Source: Bog-756 sp035949055
GTDB lineage: Bacteria > Actinomycetota > Acidimicrobiia > Acidimicrobiales > RAAP-2
Assembly (NCBI GenBank): GCA_035949055.1
Contig: DASZIO010000053.1
Span: forward strand, 189,672-253,671
DNA: 64,000 bases
Reading direction: 5' to 3'
Of this stretch, positions 16,096-24,669 are shown piece by piece. The notes under the pieces were generated by a model. That model searched no databases. It was not told the origin of the DNA and saw only the letters and a list, made by a program, of their open reading frames with translations. A program made the position numbers and the translations under genes. Numbering within the stretch: position 1 is the stretch's first letter; every line of letters starts with the position of its first letter.

Positions 16096-17886
16096 ATGCC
16101 CCCCACCGAGAACAAGAAGTTGGTCGCATGGGTAGACGAGATCGCCACTCTCACCCAGCCCGACCGGGTCGAGTGGTGTGACGGATCGGCCGAGGAGTAC
16201 GACCGGCTCTGCCAGCTGCTCGTGGAGAGCGGCACGTTCGCAAAGCTGTCGGACGCCAAGCGACCCAACAGCTACTGGGCCCACTCGGACCCGGGCGATG
16301 TCGCCCGGGTCGAGGATCGGACGTTCATCTGTTCGACCCTCGAGTCCGACGCCGGGCCGACCAACAACTGGCGCGACCCGGTGGAGATGCGGGCGACTCT
16401 CACCGATCTGTTCCGCGGGTCGATGCAGGGCCGGACGATGTACGTGGTGCCCTTCTCCATGGGCCCTCTTGGCTCTTCGATCGCTCACATTGGGGTCGAG
16501 ATCACCGACTCGCCCTACGTAGCGGTGTCCATGCGCATCATGACCCGCATGGGTCGCGGCGCCCTCGAGGTGCTCGGCGCGGACGCCGAGTTCGTGCCCT
16601 GCCTGCACTCGGTCGGCGCCCCGCTCATCGATGGAGCGAAGGACTCACCGTGGCCGTGCGACGCAGAGAACAAGTACATCGTCCACTTCCCCGAGACCCG
16701 CGAGATCTGGTCCTACGGCTCGGGCTACGGGGGCAACGCGTTGCTGGGAAAGAAGTGCTTCGCCCTCCGCATCGCCTCGGTCATGGCCCGCGACGACAAC
16801 TGGCTGGCCGAGCACATGCTCATCCTGAAGCTCACCTCCCCGGCGGGCGAGACCCGCTACGTGACCGGCGCCTTCCCGTCGGCCTGCGGGAAGACCAATC
16901 TCGCCATGCTCATCCCCACCCTTCCCGATTGGAAGGTGGAGACGGTCGGCGACGACATCTGCTGGATGAAGTTCGGTGCCGATGGTCGCCTGTACGCCAT
17001 CAACCCCGAGGCCGGTTTCTTCGGGGTCGCCCCCGGCACCAATCGACATACCAACCCGAACGCCATGCTGACGCTGGCGGGCAATGCCATCTTCACCAAC
17101 ACTGCGCTGACCGACGACGGCGACGTGTGGTGGGAGGGCATGACCGACGACGTGCCCGGCCATCTCACGTCCTGGAAGGGCGAGGAATGGACTTCTGGTT
17201 CCGGCACGACGGCTGCGCACCCCAACGCCCGCTTCACCGTGCCGGCCTCCCAGGATCCCGCCATTGCCTCCGAGTGGGAGGACCCGGCCGGCGTGCCCAT
17301 CGACGCCATCCTCTTCGGCGGACGGCGTGCGTCGGTCGTTCCCCTGGTCTTCCAGTCCCGCAACTGGGAGCACGGGGTGTTCCTGGGATCGATCATGGCC
17401 TCAGAGACCACGGCGGCGGCAGCCGGTGCCGTCGGGAACCTGCGGCGTGACCCCTTCGCCATGCTGCCTTTCTGCGGATACAACATGGCCGACTACTTCG
17501 CCCACTGGCTCCGGATCGGCGCCTCCGCCGACCCGGGGTTGCTGCCGAAGATCTTCTACGTCAACTGGTTCCGCAAGGACGAGAACGGAAAGTGGCTGTG
17601 GCCGGGCTATGGCGAGAACTCCCGGGTGCTCGAATGGGTCTTCGAACGGGTCAGCGGGACCGGCCAGGCCACCGAGACCCCGATCGGTTACGTCCCGGCC
17701 CCGGGTGCCATCGACACCAAGGGCCTGGACGTCTCGGATGAGGACATGGACAAGCTGTTGCATGTGGATGCCGGCGAGTGGCGGGCCGAGCTGCCGGGCA
17801 TCCGCGAGCATTTCGCCAGATTCGGGGACAAGCTGCCCCATCAGTTGCGCGACGAGGTGGAGCGGCTCGAACAACGGCTCGGCTGA
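16096..17886 (+). CDS. pckG: Phosphoenolpyruvate carboxykinase (GTP)
   Basis: 596 residues, normal for the GTP enzyme. Clear motifs are the kinase-like P-loop PSACGKTN around residue 261, FGGRRASVVPLV, and GSGYGGNALLGKKCFALRIAS. It interconverts oxaloacetate and PEP with GTP and is the gluconeogenic entry point. The frame is open more than 900 bases upstream because it runs antisense to thiL; I chose the ATG at 16096, which follows a GAGGAGG Shine-Dalgarno sequence at slightly long spacing and gives the usual N-terminus. A TAGAAT hexamer at 16005-16010 is a candidate -10 with an 80-base leader. Confidence 0.97.
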   Translation: MPPTENKKLVAWVDEIATLTQPDRVEWCDGSAEEYDRLCQLLVESGTFAKLSDAKRPNSYWAHSDPGDVARVEDRTFICSTLESDAGPTNNWRDPVEMRATLTDLFRGSMQGRTMYVVPFSMGPLGSSIAHIGVEITDSPYVAVSMRIMTRMGRGALEVLGADAEFVPCLHSVGAPLIDGAKDSPWPCDAENKYIVHFPETREIWSYGSGYGGNALLGKKCFALRIASVMARDDNWLAEHMLILKLTSPAGETRYVTGAFPSACGKTNLAMLIPTLPDWKVETVGDDICWMKFGADGRLYAINPEAGFFGVAPGTNRHTNPNAMLTLAGNAIFTNTALTDDGDVWWEGMTDDVPGHLTSWKGEEWTSGSGTTAAHPNARFTVPASQDPAIASEWEDPAGVPIDAILFGGRRASVVPLVFQSRNWEHGVFLGSIMASETTAAAAGAVGNLRRDPFAMLPFCGYNMADYFAHWLRIGASADPGLLPKIFYVNWFRKDENGKWLWPGYGENSRVLEWVFERVSGTGQATETPIGYVPAPGAIDTKGLDVSDEDMDKLLHVDAGEWRAELPGIREHFARFGDKLPHQLRDEVERLEQRLG

Positions 17887-17911
17887 GGCCGTCCGTCAGG
17901 CGCAGCCGAGC

Positions 17912-17980
17912 CCGGCAACCGACCCGAGGCTGAGCCGGCAACCGACCCGACGCTGAGCCGGCAACCCAGCCGAAGGCGAG
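17912..17980. repeat. Three tandem 23-bp repeats after pckG
   Basis: Units at 17912, 17935 and 17958 begin CCGGCAACC and end GAG; the third is diverged. They lie in the convergent gap between pckG and the transporter gene. A hairpin CCCG/CGGG around a run of A follows at about 17983-17997 and may act as a terminator. Confidence 0.6.
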
Positions 17981-17996
17981 ACCCGGAAAAAACGGG

Positions 17997-19505
17997 CTAC
18001 CGCGCGCCGCGGTCGGCGACGCGCACGGCACGGCGTGAGCTCATGTAGACCACCGCCCCGACCGAGGCGGCCACGGCCATGACCAGGTTGCCTCCCGCCA
18101 CCGGTAGCGAGAGCACCACCGGAACGAACGAACCGATCACCCACATGAGCTGGAACCTCGTCTCGAAGCGGGCGAAAGCCCTCCCCTGGTTCGACTCGCG
18201 CACGTGGCGCTGGACCAGGGCGTCGAACGAGGGTTTGGCCACCGCCCCGGCCATCCCGATGGCAAAGGCCACCACCGCCTGATACCACCACGATGGGTAG
18301 AAGGCGCCGACGGTGGTGATGGCGACGACCAACCACAGGGATGCGGTCAGCATCTGCTGCTCTCGCAGCGCCCGTCTGATCCAGGCCACGAGGATGACGC
18401 CGACCAACGCACCGGCCGTAAGGCTCCCGAGGACGAGCCCGAACCACCAGGTGGCGGCGCCCGAGCGGCGCAGATCGAAGGCGAACAAGAAGGTGGTGAA
18501 CCCGACCAACGCCTTCAGCACCGACATCGGCATGAGGGCCAGGATCACCTCGGTGTCGGCGATCGGCCGGAAGGCGGCCAGGTCCGTCTCGTCCTCGGCC
18601 CACGTCGGGTCCGTATCGGGTGCCGATGACACGGTGGGGGTCGTTGCCGGAGCTCTGATTCCGTGGCCCGCAACCCTGGCACCCCGGTGGCGGCGAGCGG
18701 CCGGGCGGCCGAGCCGGTAGGGCACGGGCAGGCGGGCCCCGGCCGCGGCCGCGGCCGCGAATACCGCCACGGCGAACCACAGCACGGCGGCGGAGTTCCC
18801 AAGCTTGAGGATGGCCACGGCCGGCAGGGCGAAGGCGAAGCCCGACAGCGACGCCAGGAGCCCGAGCCGGGCATTCAGAGTGGCCAGGTCCGCCTCCACA
18901 CGGGGCGCGCCGGTGCTCGGATCGTCCACTTGGATCACCGGGGTCCCATACGGGGGCGTGCGATCCGGCGGGGATCGGCCCTGGCTCGGGGCCGGCTCCG
19001 GCAGGGATGCCGCCCCGCCCGCCCCCGGTGCGGCCGAGGTCTCGTCCAACAGGCCCAACGCGGCCATCTCGGGAACCAGCGCTCCTTTGGTGACCAGGTA
19101 CACCTTGGACAAGACGAGCATGGCGAATGCCTCGGGAAACAGCAGCAACGAGTGGATGTCGCGGGCCAGGAACGGACAGAGCACCGCCCGCCCGACTGCC
19201 GAGGCCACCACCATCGCCCGGCGTGCCCCCCGGCTGCGGTCGATGACCGGGCCCAGGGCCGGTGCCACCACGGCGAAGGGTCCCATGGTCAGGAGGAGGT
19301 ACAGCAGCACCTTGTCCTTGGCCGCGGTGGGTGAGATGGAAAAGAAGAGCGAGCCGGCGAGCGAGACCGCGAACATCGTGTCTCCCGCCGTCATGAGCAC
19401 GTGAGTCAGGGCCAGCCGCCCGAACGGCCGGCGCTGGTCGAACAGGTCGGTGAGAGCCGACCGCACCAGACGGCGGACCCGGTCGATCCGATGGGATAAG
19501 CCCAC
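17997..19505 (-). CDS. MFS-type multidrug or metabolite transporter
   Basis: 502 residues with about 12 hydrophobic segments in two halves separated by a long, hydrophilic, Pro/Gly-rich loop (around residues 155-200) and a second Arg-rich cytoplasmic loop. The first half has SLFFSISPTAAKDKVLLYLL and the segment LGPVIDRSRGARRAMV, a degenerate MFS loop 2-3 motif. The family is secondary active transport; the substrate is unknown. A TACCCT hexamer ending 6 bases before GTG 19505 supports this start over more upstream ones, which would overlap the divergent AsnC-type gene. Confidence 0.78.
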   Translation of the reverse strand: MGLSHRIDRVRRLVRSALTDLFDQRRPFGRLALTHVLMTAGDTMFAVSLAGSLFFSISPTAAKDKVLLYLLLTMGPFAVVAPALGPVIDRSRGARRAMVVASAVGRAVLCPFLARDIHSLLLFPEAFAMLVLSKVYLVTKGALVPEMAALGLLDETSAAPGAGGAASLPEPAPSQGRSPPDRTPPYGTPVIQVDDPSTGAPRVEADLATLNARLGLLASLSGFAFALPAVAILKLGNSAAVLWFAVAVFAAAAAAGARLPVPYRLGRPAARRHRGARVAGHGIRAPATTPTVSSAPDTDPTWAEDETDLAAFRPIADTEVILALMPMSVLKALVGFTTFLFAFDLRRSGAATWWFGLVLGSLTAGALVGVILVAWIRRALREQQMLTASLWLVVAITTVGAFYPSWWYQAVVAFAIGMAGAVAKPSFDALVQRHVRESNQGRAFARFETRFQLMWVIGSFVPVVLSLPVAGGNLVMAVAASVGAVVYMSSRRAVRVADRGAR

Positions 19506-19511
19506 ACCGAC

Positions 19512-19517
19512 AGGGTA
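19512..19517 (-). promoter_or_regulatory. Putative leaderless -10 element for the transporter gene
   Basis: TACCCT on the minus strand, 6 bases before the GTG at 19505. Confidence 0.45.
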
Positions 19518-19584
19518 TTGGCGCGGCGACGGGTGGCGATAGCATGCCCGCCGTAGCCCGGACCTCGACTCGGGGAGGAATCCC

Positions 19585-19821
19585 ATGCCGGTGAACGCGT
19601 ATGTGCTGATCCAGACCGAGGTCGGCAGGGCGGCCACGGTGGCCCGCGCCGTCGTCTCCTTGGACGGAGTGGTGACGGCCGAGGGCGTGACCGGACCCTA
19701 CGACGTGATCGTCCGAACCGAGGCGGAGACTGTCGACGAGCTAGGGCGGATGGTAGTCGGGCGCATCCAGCTCATCGAAGGCATCACCCGCACGGTGACC
19801 TGCCCCATCGTCAACCTCTGA
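19585..19821 (+). CDS. Stand-alone Lrp/AsnC ligand-binding (RAM) domain protein
   Basis: 78 residues. The whole protein is one RAM fold (VNAYVLIQTEVGRAATVARA, the middle GPYDVIVRTEAE and the end GITRTVTCPIV) with no DNA-binding helix-turn-helix. Such small Lrp-like proteins are common in actinobacteria and probably bind amino acids or modulate full-length Lrp regulators. ATG 19585 has a strong GGGGAGGAA Shine-Dalgarno sequence and a TAGCAT hexamer about 45 bases upstream. It is divergent from the transporter gene. Confidence 0.88.
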   Translation: MPVNAYVLIQTEVGRAATVARAVVSLDGVVTAEGVTGPYDVIVRTEAETVDELGRMVVGRIQLIEGITRTVTCPIVNL

Positions 19822-19890
19822 CCCCGGCGGCGGGGGCGTGAGTGCGGCGCGGGGGGCGCGGCCGACCGTAGCGCGCCCGCGCCCTGACTC

Positions 19891-19989
19891 AGCCGGCGGG
19901 CGAGTGCCCGGCGCTAGCGAATCAGCCGGCGGGCGAGTGCCCGGCGCAAGCGAATCAGCCGGCGGGCGAGTGCCCGGCGCTAGCGAATC
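19891..19989. repeat. Three tandem 33-bp repeats overlapping the CoA-transferase stop
   Basis: Copies at 19891, 19924 and 19957 are identical apart from one base (CTAGC or CAAGC). Each contains an inverted GGGC-GAGT-GCCC core. The third copy contains the stop codon and last codons of the minus-strand CoA-transferase gene; the first two lie in the gap before the AsnC-type gene. Confidence 0.85.
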
Positions 19990-21125
19990 GCCCCGGAGGA
20001 CCGCAGGTCTTCGATCTCCTCCTTGGCCAGTCCCCAATCGGCCAGGGCCGCGTCGCCGTGCTGACCGGGGTTGGGCGGCGGCCACCGGACCGAGCCGGGG
20101 GTGCCGACGAAGTGCGGGGCGGGCGCAGGCTGATCCACGCCGGCCACGGTGGTGAAGGTGCCGCGTGCTCGATGGTGCGGGTGGTCGGGCGCCTCGCGCG
20201 GCGTGAGCACCGGGAAGGCACAGGCGTCGCTGCCCTTGAAGATCGCCTCCCATTCGTCCCGCGTCCTGGTGGCGAAGACCGCGGCGAAGCGCTCCTTCAT
20301 GGCCGGCCAAGCTTCCCGGTCGTTCTGGTCGGGCAGATTCTCTCCGGCCAGCCCTATGAGCCGGATGAGCTCGGCATAGAACTGGGGCTCGATGGCACCG
20401 ACGGCCATATAGCGCCCGTCGGCCGTCTCGTACACCTCGTAGAAATGGGCTCCGCTGTCCAACAGGTTGGTGCCCCGGTCCTCACGCCAGATGCCGGCGC
20501 TGATCAACGTGTACGTCATGGCCATCAGCGAGGCGGCCCCGTCGATCATGGCCGCGTCGATCACCTGGCCCCGGCCCGTGCGGGCCGCGCTGAGCATGCC
20601 GGCCACCATGCCGTAGGCCAGCAGCATGCCGCCGCCACCGAAGTCGCCTACCAAGTTGAGCGGGGCGTACGGCTTCTGGCCGGCCCGGCCCATCGGCTCG
20701 AGCGCCCCGGCCAACGCGATGTAGTTGATGTCGTGGCCGGCCGCCGTGGCCAGGGGCCCCTGCTGACCCCACCCGGTCATCCGCCCGTAGACCAGCCTCG
20801 GGTTCTGGGCCAGGCAGGCTTCCGGGCCGAGCCCGAGGCGGTCGGCGACGCCCGGGCGGAATCCCTCCATCATCCCGTCGGCTTGCTCGACCAGGCGCAA
20901 CACCAGTGCCACACCCTCGGGGTGCTTGAGGTCGGCGGCCACCGACCGGCGTCCCCGGTTCATGATGTCGACATGGGGCTCTTCGCGAGGAGGGTAGGTC
21001 GCCTTGTCGGCGCGGTCGATGCGGATGATGTCGGCGCCGGCATCGGCGAGCATCATCCCGGTGAACGGCGACGGTCCGATGCCCGCCAGTTCGACGATGC
21101 GGATACCGGCGAGTGGGCCGCTCAT
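19980..21125 (-). CDS. CaiB/BaiF family CoA transferase, alpha-methylacyl-CoA racemase-like
   Basis: 381 residues. The family III CoA-transferase pattern is clear: LAGIRIVELAGIGPSPFTGM at the start, ADIIRIDR, the catalytic-region VEGFRPGVADRLGLG equivalent (MEGFRPGVADRLGLGPEACL) and GHDINYIALAGAL, which matches 2-methylacyl-CoA racemases more than formyl-CoA transferases. It would epimerise branched 2-methylacyl-CoAs before beta-oxidation, in line with the acyl-CoA dehydrogenases in this window. ATG 21125 gives the conserved N-terminus; no Shine-Dalgarno sequence is visible. The C-terminal codons lie in a tandem repeat, so the last residues may vary between strains. Confidence 0.9.
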   Translation of the reverse strand: MSGPLAGIRIVELAGIGPSPFTGMMLADAGADIIRIDRADKATYPPREEPHVDIMNRGRRSVAADLKHPEGVALVLRLVEQADGMMEGFRPGVADRLGLGPEACLAQNPRLVYGRMTGWGQQGPLATAAGHDINYIALAGALEPMGRAGQKPYAPLNLVGDFGGGGMLLAYGMVAGMLSAARTGRGQVIDAAMIDGAASLMAMTYTLISAGIWREDRGTNLLDSGAHFYEVYETADGRYMAVGAIEPQFYAELIRLIGLAGENLPDQNDREAWPAMKERFAAVFATRTRDEWEAIFKGSDACAFPVLTPREAPDHPHHRARGTFTTVAGVDQPAPAPHFVGTPGSVRWPPPNPGQHGDAALADWGLAKEEIEDLRSSGAIR

Positions 21126-21367
21126 CGGACCGCGACCGGTGACGGGGTCGTCCTGACCGAAGGCGGCGCGGGACGGCCGTCAGCGAAGATATTCATGGCG
21201 GGATGGTGGCCCGTCGGCTGCCGCGGGTCAAATGGGTGTGCCGTCCACGCCGGATAGCCTCCCCTCGACGGACCGAAAATCAGGCGGAACGTCGGGTGAC
21301 GGGACGAGGCGTGCCGGACCCGACACGAATGAACCCTGACTCGGGAAGCCCAGAAAGGAGCCCTGAA

Positions 21368-22417
21368 GTGGCAGACCTCCGCCGGGCGACCGGTCCCGGC
21401 CGGGTCAACCTGATCGGGGACCACACCGATTACAACGACGGCCTCGCCCTGCCCATGGCCATCGATCTGGGCGTGTCCGTCGAGTGGCAGCCGGCCGACG
21501 GCGACGAGCAGACGCTGTCGGTAACCTCGGCGGCATTCGAGGGCCGGGTCGAGCTCCCGATCGGGCCCAGCGTCCCCGTCGACCCGGCCACCGTCGAGCC
21601 ACCATGGGCCAGGCTCATCGCGGCGATGGTCACCGTGGTTCCGCCGGAGTCGGGCGGCACCCTCCGCATCGACGGCACCCTTCCGATCGGCGCCGGATTG
21701 TCGTCGAGTGCTGCGCTGTTGGTGACGCTGGCCGAGGTGTTCGGGGCGACCGGTTCGCCCTGGACGATCGCCTCGGTTTGCCGCGAGGCCGAGCACCGCT
21801 GCGGGGTCCCGGTGGGGGCGATGGACCCGCTGGTCTGTGCCGGTGGCCGGCGGGACCATGCGCTCCTCATCGACTTCGCCGCCATGACCGCTACGCCGGT
21901 GCCCCTGCCGGACGGGGCCGACATCGTGGTGGTCGATTCCGGCCGACGTCGGTCCCTCAGGGATGCGCCCTATGCCGAGCGGGTCGAGGAATGCCATGCG
22001 GCCGCCGCGGTCGTCGGCCCGTTGGGACTGGCCAGTCCCTCGGACCTGGCCGCGGTGCACGATCCCCGGCTGCGCCGGCGCTGCCGCCACGTCGTGACGG
22101 AGTGCGCGAGAGTCCGGGGCACGGCCGACGCCTTCCGGTCGGGCGACCTGGCCGCGGCTGGTGCGCTGATGACCGAGAGCCACCGCAGCCTGGCGCAGGA
22201 CTTCGAGGTGTCGACACCGGACGTCGACGGCCTCGTGGATCGCCTGGTCTCCACCCCCGGGGTCCTCGGGGCCCGGCTGACCGGCGCCGGCTTCGGCGGC
22301 TGTGTAGTGGCCCTGTGCCACGCGGGAGCGCTCGACCCCGGCGGCATCGTCGGCCTCACCAGGCCGATCTGGCACGTCGTGGCCACTGACGGCACCGTGG
22401 CCCGGCGGTCGCGCTAG
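21368..22417 (+). CDS. galK: Galactokinase (GHMP kinase)
   Basis: 349 residues. The galactokinase signature PGRVNLIGDHTDYNDG, the GHMP ATP loop LPIGAGLSSSAALLV, and the third motif ARLTGAGFGGCVV are all intact. It phosphorylates galactose at C1 for the Leloir pathway; no galT or galE is near. The frame is open upstream to 21203, but the GTG at 21368 has an AAAGGAG Shine-Dalgarno sequence eight bases upstream and starts the domain normally. It ends 2 bases before the convergent DUF1059 gene. Confidence 0.93.
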   Translation: MADLRRATGPGRVNLIGDHTDYNDGLALPMAIDLGVSVEWQPADGDEQTLSVTSAAFEGRVELPIGPSVPVDPATVEPPWARLIAAMVTVVPPESGGTLRIDGTLPIGAGLSSSAALLVTLAEVFGATGSPWTIASVCREAEHRCGVPVGAMDPLVCAGGRRDHALLIDFAAMTATPVPLPDGADIVVVDSGRRRSLRDAPYAERVEECHAAAAVVGPLGLASPSDLAAVHDPRLRRRCRHVVTECARVRGTADAFRSGDLAAAGALMTESHRSLAQDFEVSTPDVDGLVDRLVSTPGVLGARLTGAGFGGCVVALCHAGALDPGGIVGLTRPIWHVVATDGTVARRSR

Positions 22418-22419
22418 CG

Positions 22420-22611
22420 CTACGTCGCCGGTACCTCGTCCTTCAGGTTCTGCCGCAGCCAGCTGCGCACCTCTTCGGTGTCCTCGTGCCCGTGAGCCGA
22501 GACGGCATGCTGGGTGGCCGCCACGACCACTTCGTCTTCCTCGCCCGCGATGGTGAGCGTGCACCCACCCTGACTCGGGAAGTCCCGACAATCGGCAACT
22601 TTTCTGCCCAT
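22420..22611 (-). CDS. Small DUF1059 protein
   Basis: 63 residues, the family length. It has the family pattern: VADCRDFPS near the start, CTLTIAGEEDEVV, ATQHAVSAHGHED and a C-terminal LRQNLKDE. The function is unknown; the single domain has two conserved cysteines and a histidine pair that could bind a metal. ATG 22611 follows a GAGAAAGGATC Shine-Dalgarno sequence. Confidence 0.9.
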   Translation of the reverse strand: MGRKVADCRDFPSQGGCTLTIAGEEDEVVVAATQHAVSAHGHEDTEEVRSWLRQNLKDEVPAT

Positions 22612-22671
22612 CGGCTGATCCTTTCTCCCGCTCCCTCGCGTAACCCGTCCCGGACGCCCAGCGCCTGAAGT

Positions 22672-23718
22672 TCAGGGCTTGGCTTCGAGCACCATGTTGA
22701 ACGGGGTCTCGGCGACCCGGCGGAAGCTCTTGAAGCCGGCCGAGGTGACGATGTCGCGAAGCCGGGCCTCGCCCGCCTGGGCGCCCAAGGCCGCCCCGAC
22801 ATCCTGGGACAGCGAGCTCGGGGTGCAGAGCAGCGTCGAGAACGCGTAGTAGGCGGCACCGACTGGATTGATGTTGTCGCTCAGGTCCTCACCTGCAAAC
22901 GGCTCGACGAGCAGGAGCGTGCCGTCGGGCTCGAGTCGCTCGCGGACGTGGGCGCAGGCTCCCGCCGGGTCACCCATGTCGTGCAGGCAGTCGAAGAAGC
23001 AGACGAGGTCGTAGGTACCACCGAACGTGGCTGCGGTGGCGACACCGAACTCGACCCGATCGGCCAGCCCGGCTTCGGCGGCCCGCTTGCGGGCGGCATC
23101 CACCGAACCGTCGTGTGCGTCGAAGCCGGTGACCGTCGACTCGGGATAGGCCTCGGCCAGCAGCAAGGCCGACGCTCCGTGTCCACACCCGACGTCGGCG
23201 ATGCGAGCACCCGCGTTGAGCTTCGCCTCGACGCTGTCGAGTGCGGGTATCCACGTGCTCGTCAGGTTGTTGAGATAGCCCGGACGGAAGAATCGTTCGC
23301 AGCCTCCCAGCACGTGCTGGTCGTGGGCTCCCCACGCATAGCCCTCCCCCGTCTGGAAGCGCTCGGCAATCGTGTCGGTCGCGTACACCGAACCGAGCGC
23401 GGTCTCGAAGGCGCCGATGACGCAGGCGGGGCTGGTCTCATCGGTGAGGGGGATGGCGTGCTCCTCCGGGAGGCTGAATCGCCCTTCGCCGTCATAGGAC
23501 ACATAACCCCGGGCCGCCTGGGCGCTCAGCCACTCGCGGACGTAGCGCTCCGCCGTGCCGGTCGACTCGGCCAGCTCCCCAGGAGTGAGCCACCCCGAGC
23601 CCCGCATGGCTCGGTACAGCCCGAGCTTGTCGCCGATCACCACCATCGCGCCACCCAACATGGCGCCCACATCGCCGACCGCCTGGCCGACGAACTCCAT
23701 CATCGCCTGCTCGTCCAT
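22672..23718 (-). CDS. SAM-dependent methyltransferase with winged-helix N-terminus
   Basis: 348 residues. An N-terminal winged-helix (MFVIGDKLGLYRAMRG-like region, then GELAESTGTAERYVREWLSA) is followed by a class I methyltransferase fold with IADVGCGHGASALLLAEAYP as the SAM loop and CFFDCLHDMGDP as motif II. This resembles mycobacterial Rv2258c-type methyltransferases; the substrate is unknown. The start is the ATG at 23718 behind a GGGAGGGAAGGG Shine-Dalgarno sequence. A perfect TATAAT lies on this strand about 140 bases upstream. It is divergent from a TetR gene that probably controls it. Confidence 0.88.
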   Translation of the reverse strand: MDEQAMMEFVGQAVGDVGAMLGGAMVVIGDKLGLYRAMRGSGWLTPGELAESTGTAERYVREWLSAQAARGYVSYDGEGRFSLPEEHAIPLTDETSPACVIGAFETALGSVYATDTIAERFQTGEGYAWGAHDQHVLGGCERFFRPGYLNNLTSTWIPALDSVEAKLNAGARIADVGCGHGASALLLAEAYPESTVTGFDAHDGSVDAARKRAAEAGLADRVEFGVATAATFGGTYDLVCFFDCLHDMGDPAGACAHVRERLEPDGTLLLVEPFAGEDLSDNINPVGAAYYAFSTLLCTPSSLSQDVGAALGAQAGEARLRDIVTSAGFKSFRRVAETPFNMVLEAKP

Positions 23719-23945
23719 CTGACCCTTCCCTCCCTTGAGCTGGTTGCCACTGCTCTCGGAGACCGGGCGTCCGCCGAAAAAGGCCATCCCCCTGCGTGGC
23801 CCGACCTCGTCCAATCGACTCGGTGGCATTGTTGAGTCGACCGACTTGGTTCAATGTATTATACGCTCGACTAACCGGTCAAGACCGAGTTGAGGAGGAA
23901 CGTGGGGTCCCTGGCAGCCATGGCCACGGTCCGTACCATCGTCTG
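23719..23945. promoter_or_regulatory. Divergent control region between methyltransferase and TetR genes
   Basis: An AT-rich patch (about 23840-23890) in otherwise GC-rich DNA carries TATAAT on the minus strand near 23860 and half-site repeats (AGTC-GACC-GACT; also TTGA...TCAA), which would suit a TetR operator. The bases before the TetR start also encode a 14-codon reading frame. Confidence 0.4.
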
Positions 23946-23946
23946 A
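23902..23946 (+). CDS. Possible 14-residue leader peptide upstream of the TetR gene
   Basis: GTG at 23902 follows a strong GAGGAGGAAC Shine-Dalgarno sequence and encodes VGSLAAMATVRTIV before a TGA whose last base is the A of the TetR ATG (TGATG). This arrangement would couple TetR translation to the leader. The alternative reading is that the TACCAT hexamer inside it makes a leaderless TetR message. The two are not exclusive and neither is proven. Confidence 0.3.
   Translation: MGSLAAMATVRTIV
23934..23939 (+). promoter_or_regulatory. Putative leaderless -10 element for the TetR gene
   Basis: TACCAT followed by 6 bases and ATG 23946. Confidence 0.4.
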
Positions 23947-24584
23947 TGGCGCGGGCCTGGGAGGAACGGCAGGTCACCGAGGCGAGACAACTGGCCACCG
24001 TCGCCCTGATGGACGCGGCCGAGCGCCTCCTGTACGAGGCCGGGTACGCCGGGGTGACCACTCGGGCGGTGGCCGAGGCCGCCGGGGTGAACCACGGACT
24101 CGTGCACTACTACTTCGGATCGATGGAGGAGCTGCTCACCCAGACGCTCCAGCGTTTCGTCGACCAGTTGGCCGAGGCCCTCGAGGCGCTCTACGCCGAT
24201 CCGACCTTGACCTTCGCCGAGAAGTGGAGGCTGGGCGCCCAGTTCTGGGTGGACGAGCCGACGTCACGATTTCCCAAGATCCTCCTCGAGCTGCTGGCCA
24301 TGGGCTGGAACATGCCGGCGCTGCGGGCACGGCTCACCGAGGTGCATGCCCGGTTCCGCGGGATCTTCGAGCATCATTTCGGACAGGCCCTGCGGGACTA
24401 CGGACTCGACCAGGACGAGTTCCCGCTCAAGGTCATCGTGGGGGCGGTCACCAGCTTCCAGCTCGGGCTCATCGTCGAAGGTCTGTCCAGCGTCCACGAG
24501 AACCACCAGGAGCTTCTCGACTGGATTCAACGGTGGATCGACGGTCTCGAGGCCCACCGCCAACCACGGGCCCCAGACGGCTGA
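23946..24584 (+). CDS. TetR/AcrR family transcriptional regulator
   Basis: 212 residues. The N-terminal helix-turn-helix is typical: ATVALMDAAERLLYEAGYAG, then TTRAVAEAAGVNHGLVHYYF; the rest is an all-helical ligand-binding and dimerisation domain. It should bind DNA as a dimer and be released by a small ligand. Its divergent neighbour is a methyltransferase, the likely target, and the region between holds operator-like half-sites. Reading upstream of 23946 is possible but gives no conserved sequence. Confidence 0.9.
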   Translation: MARAWEERQVTEARQLATVALMDAAERLLYEAGYAGVTTRAVAEAAGVNHGLVHYYFGSMEELLTQTLQRFVDQLAEALEALYADPTLTFAEKWRLGAQFWVDEPTSRFPKILLELLAMGWNMPALRARLTEVHARFRGIFEHHFGQALRDYGLDQDEFPLKVIVGAVTSFQLGLIVEGLSSVHENHQELLDWIQRWIDGLEAHRQPRAPDG

Positions 24585-24669
24585 GGCCGCGGGGCACTCC
24601 GTCAGCACCGGCCTGCGGCCAGTCAGCCGGTGGCCCGGCCCACCGGAGCGGGCGCCTGGACCTCACCGA

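Noticed and set aside
19891..19989. CRISPR-like array
   Set aside because: The three 33-bp units are directly adjacent with no spacers, and no cas genes are in the window.
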